Assembly: GCA_028554755.1 (NCBI GenBank)
Contig: JAPTOF010000021.1
Coordinates: 1 to 64,000 of the forward strand
Direction of reading: 5' to 3'
Length of the DNA: 64,000 nt
Source of the DNA: Cordia subcordata
Taxonomy: Eukaryota; Streptophyta; Magnoliopsida; Boraginales; Cordiaceae
This document shows, in pieces, positions 12,186-21,699 of this stretch. The notes under the pieces were generated by a model, which was given only the letters and a program-made list of their open reading frames with translations, was not told the DNA's origin and searched no databases. Every line of letters begins with the position of its first letter. Positions within the stretch are counted from its first letter, which is position 1. A program made the position numbers and the translations under genes.

Positions 12186-12602
12186 TTGCTCTTGGATGTA
12201 AATTCCGTGTGTGTTCTCTTCCTTTGTCAACACAACTACCTTATGTTATGGTATCTCTCTCTTATGGCTAACTTCGAATGTCTTCTTTTTCTCTTCTTTC
12301 TTTTTTCCTCTCTAGAAATCTCAACCCTCTCTTGTCAAGGCCGAATATTGGTCCTTGCCCTATGCCTTGACCAAAACGTTTTAGGTTCGCCAGTTGCTTC
12401 ACCTACCAACCCTAGTTTAGATATGAGAACTAAGAACGTGAAGATTTTCTGTTTCATCATAGAGAAGGGTATTTTGGGAGATGTTCCAATCAATTTTATT
12501 TATACAAGTTCTCAATTGGCCATTGTCTTCCCTGAAGCTTTACTATCGGCCCATTTTTTAGCACTAAAGAGCAATCTTCGCATCTCACCCCGCTCAGATT
12601 GA
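12186..12602 (+). CDS. 138-aa ORF with copia RNase H tail inside the TRIM
   Basis: Open from ATG 12186 to the stop at 12600-12602, just before the purine tract. Residues about 1-70 are hydrophobic (many Leu, Phe, Cys) and match nothing I know. Residues about 75-138 align with the C-terminus of a copia RNase H: NPSLDMRTKNVKIF corresponds to the NPVFHARTKHIEID region, and FIYTSSQLAIVFPEAL to the SxDQLADIFTKPL region. The typical DQLADIFTKPL becomes SQLAIVFPEAL, so catalytic function is not expected. The ORF is a fusion created by the deletion that made this element, and whether it is translated is unknown. Confidence 0.45.
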   Translation: MLLDVNSVCVLFLCQHNYLMLWYLSLMANFECLLFLFFLFSSLEISTLSCQGRILVLALCLDQNVLGSPVASPTNPSLDMRTKNVKIFCFIIEKGILGDVPINFIYTSSQLAIVFPEALLSAHFLALKSNLRISPRSD

Positions 12603-12608
12603 GGGGGA
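12601..12608 (+). other. Polypurine tract of the TRIM-like element
   Basis: GAGGGGGA immediately upstream of the 3' LTR, the expected plus-strand priming site for copia reverse transcription. Confidence 0.85.
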
Positions 12609-12774
12609 TATTAGTCTATCAATGTATAATATATTAGGGCTTGTTATTTAAAGTTAATTGTATTAGTTGTCTTAGAAGTCATATTTCTTGTACTGTAAGT
12701 CTTGTACTAGTATAAATATTCATGCAACACTCCTTTGGGGTCTTGTGCTTAATTATACTCAATAGACTTCTATA
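12609..12774 (+). repeat. 3' LTR of the TRIM-like element, with TATA box
   Basis: Starts TATTAGTCTATCAATG, ends GACTTCTATA, then the target duplication tatcc. It holds TATAAATA at 12711-12718, about 730 bp upstream of the GAUT7 start codon and in the same orientation, so the LTR could act as an upstream promoter. That role is inference. Confidence 0.9.
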
Positions 12775-13441
12775 TATCCTATCTAAACTCTATCTACTAA
12801 GGATCTACAAATACTCCTTTACTCTACAAGCCAAGGTACACAACTGCCGCTCCCCCCAAAAAAAATAAGCAATTCTTAAACACATTCCTCTTTGTCGATC
12901 AATTTGATCTAATCACTAACTTGGGGGTAAACTACAAAAAAATATAATTAACTATCAATAATAAATAAAAATATTAAAATTACTCATTTTCCTTTACAAT
13001 TTTATTACTCATACTTATTGGTTAGTTAGTCCAATCATATTTGGACATGAGTCAGTTGCACGAAATCAATTGCAAGAAGAGAGCATAGGATTGCCGGGCT
13101 CGCCTACCATGTGCAAAAATAAGTAGGGACTTTAATTTCTCAAAAATTCGTATGCGCAGCGCCAGGGACTCAAGCGGTAAAGAAAAACGTTAACTTGCAC
13201 GACGGAAAGCACAAGTAAAAGAAGCGGAGAAAGAAGAGAGCGATTTTCCGAATAGAAGAACGGAATGCTGTTGCATATACATGTAGATTGCAGGCAGGCG
13301 ACATCCTCCTGGTAGATTTGGGGTTGGGGTTGGTCTCTAAATAAATGAGAAAAGGTAAAGGAAAAGAGAAAAGAAGATAGAGTGAAGCAAGCTAGCAAGC
13401 AAGCCAGCCAGGTTGGAGCGGTGGAGGAAGAGTAAGAAGAG
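12775..13441 (+). promoter_or_regulatory. GAUT7 upstream region and 5' UTR
   Basis: Gene-free DNA between the TRIM-like element and the GAUT7 start codon. The last 200 bp become purine-rich (agaaaagaagatagagtgaagc near 13365-13390), as is common in plant 5' UTRs. I cannot place a convincing TATA box or transcription start. The minus-strand open frame here runs across the 5' UTR and exon 1 and is a shadow. Confidence 0.5.
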
Positions 13442-16400
13442 ATGAAGGGTAGTGGTGGTGGGACTGGGAATTCGGCTTTCCCGCTTCCGGCTAAGAGGCG
13501 ATGGAGAGGTCCTGTGATTGGCGTGCTGGGCCTCGTCGTCCTTTCCATGCTTGTCCCTCTCGTCTTCTTACTTGGCCTTCATACGGGTCTCTACTCCTCT
13601 TCTGGTAAATCTCCTCTTTAGATCTGTTGCTTTTACTCTCATTCTCTTTCTTCCGTTCCTTCCTTGTCCTATGACTTTACCAATTTCTGTTTTATCCTTT
13701 CTCCCAAACCTAAATCCGTCTAATTTTTCTATTCTTCTGTTTCGTGGCATCAGATCGGCAATGTGCACTAGTTAACTATCATATAATTTTAGGAATATTT
13801 ACGGCCATTCTTTGTAGTATTGTCCCATTCTCGATTTGGCTAGACGTTACAAACCGGATCTCGCAAGTAATTCTCTCGTGATTTTGTGTTTTGCTGCTAA
13901 ACCTTGTATCACATCCATCTGCATATCAAGTTTATTTGTGTTCTCGGGATCTTTATGATACATTAAGTTTTAACTTCTTCAGGGTATGGTGCTGAACAGC
14001 GAAATTCTGGCTCGGTAAGGACTTGCAGTTTTTGTTAACGACTATTAAATACGTTTCTCTTTTCTTTTTTCTTTTTCTTTCGTCTGTACTGATTCATTTT
14101 GTCAAAATTTCTCTTGGAATTCAGACTGGACTTAAGGTATATGATCGGCATGATGGTCTTGGTAGCAAGAATCAGTCAAAGGTAATCCATCTTGTTTGAG
14201 CAATCTAGCTCTTGCAGCATTCCATGGCTAACTTTAAATGGGTAATACCTTTGAACAGCCCCCAAAAGAAAAAATTAAGAAAAGTATAAGAAATGATTCA
14301 GACAAGCATTCTAGATGCCTTCAGAATTGTCTTGCTACCTGTAGCCTTATTCATGTCCTTAGACAAACACACATGCATTTGGATATGGAAAGAAGTAGAC
14401 AAAGAGTAGTAGATGCAACTAAGTACCGTGTTAATCAAATTCTTCATCATTTATTTATCTATTTGCGGGAGGGCAAATCAACACCCATAGATGAGCTTAT
14501 AAGAAAATTGGGGCCAACTCTTCCAAAGGTTTGTTACACATTTCTCTATTACTCAAGGCTCATCTACTTGCGCTATTTGCCAATTAGATTGGCAAACTTC
14601 AAATGGAAGAAAATGACACCTCAGAATTGTACATCAAGAAGAACAAAAAGCAAGTAGAAGGAGAAGGAGAGAAAATTTATATGTTGACAAGAAGTCTCCA
14701 AAGGGGTTATCAAACAGCACATAGATTGTCATGAATTATCTGTCTTGATGTAGAAAATTCATGAGAAGATTTCAAAAGGGATCTCTTGACTAATTAGCTT
14801 TGAAAACTGTGCAATGTCATTTTGAAGAACATCCAGGAATGCAGTTAATACCTGCAGAATTGGTCTTTTTTTTTTAATTTAACAATCAAAGTTGACCTAA
14901 TCCTGTTCAGCTTTTTAAACCAGTTGGTCATTGGATGGACAATTTTCTTGAAACAACTCACTCACACAATATAGTTTAAATTTATTTACTGGTTTTATTT
15001 TTTCTTCTCAGTGAGCTTATTGTAACTAAAATGACAATTAACTAATTCCCCTCATTTTGTTGGTCAGGGTTTTAGAAAGGATGCCGTTGAAGAAGCTGAC
15101 AACAAAACCATTGGTGGGTATTGATTTTTGTTCAATTAAGCGTTGCTCTCCCTGACCCTAACGGCCATCAGCCTGCGCCTTCTATTCTCCTCTAGATTTT
15201 TTCTGGGTTATGGTCCCTTTTTGTCTATGATACTAGGAAAGGCACCATTATGCCCACCATCATTAATGGTGGGTATTACCTTCCAATAGGGGGTGAGGGA
15301 CACTTTACCCTTTAAAATAGGCACATTTCTTTTTATATTTCCATTACTTAGATCTCTTCTGTGAATCTTAACTTTGATTGCAGGTCCTCCCGTGCCTGCT
15401 GATGTGCAAAAACAACGCCCGAGAGCAAATGTATGCATTCGCTAGAGTTACTTGCCAATCATATATGTATACATTTACATATACATATACATACATACAC
15501 ATATATGTATACATATACATATACATATACATATATACACATCTGTGTATATATGTATATATATACCACACACACATGCACACACCCACACACATATAAA
15601 TGAATAGGTGTATTAGGCAAGTTTAAGTCTGATGCTATTCAACTTTCTCATGATTTGTCTCTCACAATTGCTTTTCACATTCACACATCAGAAGGCTAAG
15701 CTGAAGGATTCCCATGATACCACTGACAGCATGAAAAGCACTGATGAGAGCCAAACGTTATGCGAATCTAGATTTGGGAGCTACTGCTTATGGCGTCAAG
15801 AAAACACAGAAAAAATGAATGACTCCATGGTGAAAAAGATGAAGGATCTGCTTTATGTGGCCCGGGCATATTATCCTAGTATTGCAAAGCTTCCAAAACT
15901 TGATAAGTTGACAAATGAAATGAAGCAAAACATACAAGAGTTTGAGCGTATTCTTAGTGAAACTACCACAGACAAAGATCTTCCCCCACAGTATGTTCAT
16001 AATATACATATATATATGTGTGTGTCTATGTATGTCCTTGCACACACTACACACGCATTTGCTTTAGGACAACATTGAATATTGGACCATCAATCCTTTT
16101 CAGTGCATTGGTTGTCAATCTAGAAGTAATTAAATGGCCAGGCATTTTACTTTTTCTAGTACTTAATGACACGCACAAGATAACTCATTCACGAATTCTT
16201 TCTTGCAACTTTTCATCCATGGTGCCTGCTTGTAGTGCGTCTTTTTTAAAGTCTTTGACATCATGGATATTTATCTTATTTAAGGTAGTTCAATGCCACT
16301 AATGTCTGGAGCTGCCTCAGTTCAGTCATGGCGAGTACCTTCCGGGTTGTTATCTTAGATTTGTTTCTGGCTACCTTAAGTATTCATGTCAACAATGACA

Positions 16401-19096
16401 CATTTAATTGTTCATGTTAACAGATGGTGTCATGTTTGATTACCTTTGCGAGTACCTTCTGGGTTGTTATCTTACATTTGTTTCTGGCTACATTAAGTAT
16501 TCATGTCACCAATGACACATTTAATTGTTCATGTTACCAGATGGTGTCATGTTTGATTACCTTAATAATAGTTCACACTGAACAAGTGCTGGTGCCTGTT
16601 TCTCTTGATGAGACAATAATTTTCATCCTTTCTGGGCGCTGCAATGCGCCTTCCTTTTAATATATTCATGTCGCTGATTGCAGCCCACTTCGAGCTTGCA
16701 CTCTACTTCGTGTTTCGCAGATAACTCCATTAGAAGCAAGGAATCTGTGTGGATGTTCTTGTGAAATTTATTGTTCTGTAGCAGCCTTGGTGTTTTCTGC
16801 ACTTATTATGATAAGTGATGACCATCATCATCTATCATATTATTACGTTTATCCAGTGACAATTGGAGAATTCATTATTGAAGTCCAACAAGGAATATTT
16901 ATTTACATCTTTCCATTGTTTTATAACTGAATGTTACTTGCATGAACTGAGTTACTTGTTATCTGCTGCAATTGGCCCTTATTTCACAATGCTATTTGTT
17001 TGTCATACTCAAGAATTTGGCTTATTATTTTTATTAGGATTTAACTACTCTTCATTTTTTGCTAGGTTCTCATGGTAGTTAAGGCCAGTCTTTCTTCTTC
17101 TTTTCTTTTTCTCTTTATTTTTTTCCTTTTCTTTTGTTAGTCTTGGGAGCTAAGCATGTTTTGCCAATTCCACAGGATTGAAAACAAACTAAATAAGATG
17201 GAAGCTGTGATACAGACAGCAAAGTCAAAGCCTGTGGATTGTAACAATGTTGACAAGAAATTTAGACAATTAGTTGATCTGACAGAGGATGAGACTAATT
17301 TCCACATGAAGCAGAGTGCCTTCCTTCACCAACTTGCTGTTCAAACTATGCCTAAGAGTCTCCACTGTCTTTCAATGCGATTAACTGTGGAGTATTTTAG
17401 ATCATATTCACCAGATGTGGCTGACTCACTGAGTGAGCGACATATGAATGCAGAGTTGCAGCATTATGTTATATTCTCCAACAATGTTCTTGCTTCATCT
17501 GTTGTGATTAACTCAACTGTATTCCACACAAAAGTATAGTCTATTACTCTTGTTCACTTTCTCTTGTTTGTTTGTGTCGCTCCCAGTTATTCTTGCAGGT
17601 TTATAAGGTCTCTTAGTATCACTAATTGGAAATTTTATAATATACAGGAAGCTGAGAATCAAGTTTTTCATGTCCTGACAGATAGAGAAAACTTTTTTGC
17701 CATGAAAATGTGGTTCTCCAGAAACACCTATAAGGAAGCTGTTGTGCAAGTGTTAAATATTGAAGAGCTTGAGCTGAATGGGCATAATGAAATAGCTAAA
17801 TTGCATCTGTCATTGCCTGAAGAATTTCGCATCTCATTTCATAAGATCAATAAGCTGTCTGCAGCTGGGATTAGAACAGAATACATATCTGTATTTTCAC
17901 ATCTGCATTATCTCCTTCCTATATTATTTCCAACTTTAAAGAAAGTTGTGGTTTTGGATGATGATGTTGTCATCCAAAAAGACTTGTCATCCTTGTGGAG
18001 CCTGAACATGGATGGGAAAGTAAATGGTGCTATACAGTTTTGTGCAGTCAAACTTGGTCAGCTGAAAAATTATTTGGGAGAAGAGAGTGTTAATGAAGAT
18101 TCCTGTGCTTGGATGTCCGGAATAAATGTTGTTGATCTAGTGAGGTGGAGGCAACACAATCTTACAAAAACTTACCAGAGCTCTTTGCAGAAGGTGAGTT
18201 TCAATTTGTTCAGTCGGGCATTCATCAGTATCATTTCTTGCAATTCTTGGTAACGGTATCCTCCCTTTTAAAGAAAACAGCATCCATTAAACAAGGACCT
18301 AATCTGTTGTCAGAACTTGAGTCTGTTGGAGCTGCCTTCAAGGTAGCCTTCCAAACTCCAAAGTACATGCCAAAAACTATATAATAGAACAATATGAATT
18401 ATATTTTTTTCAAAAAAAAAAAAAGGAAAAGAAAAAGAGAGTTGTTGCTCTAGTTCTACCCTACAAAAAGATAAGACCTGGATATTGAGCTATCTGCTTA
18501 AAAAATTGAAACTAGTTGCATCTTTGATTCGGTTGTGCGACTTTGAGGTTTTTCTGGACTCTCCTTTACTTTTCCTGCACTATTGGACAGAGCTAACTAT
18601 TCTTACTATTCATCTTATATTTCTAATACTGAACAAGTCAAATGTTGTGCGAGCCTTCTACTTTGAAGTGAACAAGTCAAATGGTGTGTGGGCTTATTCT
18701 AGAACGATGTTTTATTTAAATGCATCTCGTGTTCGATTACTTTCTATATCCTACATTAGATGTAGTTACACAGTTGTTGACTTGCTTTTCCTGGAATCTG
18801 GTCAGCTGATGAACACACGAGAGGGATTGTCTGACACTTCTACTTTAGCTGCAAGTATGCTTACGTTTCAAGGTGAAATTTATGCTCTTGATGATGAGTG
18901 GGCGCTATCAGGATTGGGGCATAATTATGGCCTGGATATAGAAGCCATCGAGAAAGCACCAGTCTTGCATTTCAATGGGAACATGAAGCCGTGGCTTGAG
19001 CTGGGAATTTCTGAATACACTAAATTCTGGAGCAAGTACCTGAACCAGGACAATAAATTCTTGAGGGATTGTAATGTGAATACAGTGAAATCATAG
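13442..19096 (+). CDS. GAUT7: GAUT7-type galacturonosyltransferase (GT8), 10 exons
   Basis: Predicted exons: 13442-13604, 13983-14014, 14125-14181, 14259-14528, 15068-15113, 15384-15430, 15692-15990, 17176-17533, 17648-18193, 18806-19096; 702 aa. All introns are GT-AG and the frame is kept throughout. The start gives a short basic cytoplasmic tail (AKRRWRG), then one membrane segment at residues 24-46, the type II Golgi anchor of the family. A stem region follows, then the conserved FGSYCLW block and the GT8 domain with LDDDVV (DDD at about 528-530) and HFNGNMKPW (about 661). This matches Arabidopsis GAUT7, known as the non-cleaved anchor partner that holds GAUT1 in the Golgi for homogalacturonan synthesis. 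Exon 4 codes for 90 residues and makes the protein about 80 aa longer than Arabidopsis GAUT7 (619 aa from memory); its acceptor is the least certain splice site. Confidence 0.93.
15470..15599. repeat. TA/CA-rich microsatellite in GAUT7 intron 6
   Basis: Compound repeat of ACATAT, TATACA, CACACA and CACACC units inside an intron. Both strands give long open frames made only of Tyr/Thr/His/Ile or Met/Tyr/Val; these are repeat artefacts, not genes. Confidence 0.9.
16331..16563. repeat. 117-bp tandem duplication in GAUT7 intron 7
   Basis: Two adjacent copies, 16331-16447 and 16448-16563, each running from gcgagtacctt to gattacctt. They differ at only a handful of bases (for example ccgggttg against ctgggttg, gtcaacaatg against gtcaccaatg). 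This points to a fairly recent tandem duplication within the longest GAUT7 intron (1,185 bp). Confidence 0.93.
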
Positions 19097-20699
19097 CTCT
19101 TTTTCATTGGTGACTCCTATGAGAAGTTCATGGTCCGGTTAGTGGAAAAGATGTTCTCTCCATTGCACCAGGGAATTTTTGTCTGATGCAAAGGAATCCA
19201 GCTGCAATTGAGTAAGCTGATGCATTCATTTCTAAATTTTGTTTAATAAATAGGTGAGAGTCAATTGCACCTTCGGCAAAGGCATTGATGCAATGGATTT
19301 ATTGCAGTACTGTTGGATGCAAGGCCTAGAAAATATCAGATGAGTTAAAAGGCGCATATATTTGTCAGACACTGTGTACTGAGGGTAAGAGCTTGATTTT
19401 ATACGAGGGGCCAGGGGTGGCATTGAATACGACGGCGCTGCTTCTCATTTAGATTATAGTCGACCATGAGACTATAGTTCGGGTGAATGCTAAATCATGT
19501 AATTCACATAGGACACAGTAATGCTCTCTATCCCCCATTCCCCAAAGGGAAGGGAATGAAAGAAAAAGAAAATTGTTGTTGGAGCTTTTCCATATTTATT
19601 CTTTATTTTATTACTCAGCTTGGCGGCAGAGGGGGAAACTATATAAATGGGTTTTGGCTTGGATAATCTGCAGCCATTTTAGTTTTATTACCTTCACGCA
19701 GTTGAAGCAATCTGCGTGGAGAAAATGTGGTTATTGGCAAGTTGTAGTGGCATTCCTGAAATTGATTTTTTTAATAGACCTTTAATATTTTTCCTTTTCA
19801 TATCTTCTACGATTTATTGTCATTTTGACTATTCGAATCATAAAAGTAAATGCAAGGGTGATCTGAATTGCAAAGGATGGAGTTGGCAGGTTTGGGTGTA
19901 TGTGGTGGTACTGTTTTACAATAGACAAGGAATAACAAGGAAGATTATGTTTTGTCCGTTCACCAATCTTCCTGTAAGACTAGCAACTTAAAGTCGATGA
20001 GCAAAATATTGTTGCAAGTCACTGTTACAGATGCTCTTTTCATCGAGATCAGGGTTGATGACAAGTAAAAATGGGTTCAACCATCTGTTACTTTTGTTTT
20101 CTTTCCTTTCTTTTCAATTCTTTTGTTTAGGGAAACAAAAAAGAAATTCTGAGAACAGCAAAAGGAAAAGAAAACGAAAAAGAAATCCGAGGGCAGCGAA
20201 AAGAAAATAGACAGTCAATTATAAAAACGGTTAAAAAAAAGAAAGAAAAGAAAGGAAGAAAAGGAAAAAGGGTCCCGCAAAACTTAGCTAGTACAAAGAC
20301 CGGATAGGTATGGCTTAACAAAATTTCGCTATAGGAAGAGGAAACCAGTATTTGCGCGGAGAGTGCTGGGGCTATCTCCTGAGCAAAATGGACATACATA
20401 GCTGCATTAAAGACTCGTGTAGCAGATACACTCACCCATGGCTCCACCTCCTGTCTTCACTCTCTTCTTCGTACGAAAGTAATGCCTCTTGGGTACGTAA
20501 GCAAGTAATACGCGCCACAATCTCTGTTCCTTCAGGATTATTTTGATTTTTATTTCTAATTTACTCTAAAGGCTACAGACGACGTATTATAACCAAACCA
20601 ATACATGAGTGCGGACATAACATTAAATGAGGGGGCAGTGCAAGCTAGTAAACCAAAAGCAGCAATCACCTCTCAGGTCCTTGCAATGCAGCAGCAGCT
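19097..20699. other. Convergent 3' region between GAUT7 and SCR
   Basis: Both genes end towards this 1.6-kb spacer, so it should hold two 3' UTRs. It has several AATAAA-like sequences (for example aataaata near 19244-19251) and a purine-rich stretch at 20133-20275. I cannot place the exact cleavage sites. No exon or repeat family was recognised. Confidence 0.5.
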
Positions 20700-21636
20700 C
20701 TACTTGAGGGATCGGGGCAAAGGACGGGCGGGCCTCCATGCAGAAGCAGTGAGTAAGCAGAGGTCTTTCCATCCAATCTTGAGGCTGCCATTATCTTCGA
20801 CTAAGGTGTAACCATCTGATGGGAACATTCCAAGCAAGAGGGTGGCTTGGGCCGCAGCATTTCCCGCCAGAGAGATACCCTTAAAGCCAGATTGCTGAAG
20901 CTTCTCCCTCCAATTGCTGAACTTCATCTCACCGGTTCTTGATGGACCCCCAACTGCAAGCACATTCCGTATTTCCCTCGACAGCAGTTGTTGCTCCACC
21001 ACATGCCTTTCCTCGCTCTCCTCCCCATAGCATGCTCCTAGCGAGTCAAATAATGCCGAGTAGTAGTGTATGGCCTCCACGAATCTCCCCAAGAAGGAAC
21101 CCGCATGACTTAGGTCTTGCTCCACAACAGTCACAACTTTTGGTGCCAATCTGTAACCAATTTTTACATAATCATGAGCATCAGAACAATCTGTAACCCT
21201 GTTGCATGGTGATGAACCCCATGAAAAACGTAATAGTTTTAAAGAACTTCACCACTAGAAAAAAAGATAATAGATAAGAATCCCCAATGGGGTCAACTGC
21301 TCTGCAAAATTGTATTCAGGTGTTTGTATTCCAAATTGTCCTGTTCTCATCTTTTGGAAAAGATAAAAAAAAAATTTTTAAAACCTGCGACAGAAAGCTT
21401 ACAAAAATTAATTAATCAGGTTTAACAATCGTAGCAAAATGAGACTAATCAATCCCTAATCTCAAGCGTAAGATCTTTAGAGCAACTGCAACAACACTAC
21501 ACAGAAGTAACAATTTTCGAAGAGATTTAAATCCAAAAAAACAGTTGGATCAAATTGTTACCATAAACTACTACTCCATTGAACAATTAGTCAGTACCAT
21601 TGCTATTAGTAAACGCAAAGGACAGGATAAAAGGCA

Positions 21637-21699
<63 letters not shown>

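Larger units (their letters stand above)
11746..12774 (+). mobile_element. TRIM-like non-autonomous copia derivative, complete
   Basis: A 1,029-bp element bounded by a perfect 5-bp target duplication, tatcc at 11741-11745 and 12775-12779. It has two LTRs of 165 and 166 bp, a primer-binding site directly after the first LTR, a 698-bp interior, and a purine tract GAGGGGGA touching the second LTR. It cannot encode gag, protease, integrase or RT. The interior keeps only the C-terminal end of a copia RNase H, so it is a deletion derivative of a copia element rather than a featureless TRIM. The LTR ends are TAT...ATA instead of the usual TG...CA. The LTRs differ at about 20 positions by eye, so the insertion is not recent. 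Confidence 0.92.

Noticed and set aside
13132..13548. 138-aa minus-strand frame over the GAUT7 start
   Set aside because: Covers the 5' UTR and first exon in antisense; no domain, and the sense exon is well supported.
15368..15599. Open frames on both strands over the TA/CA repeat
   Set aside because: Composition is wholly due to the microsatellite in GAUT7 intron 6, with no domain.
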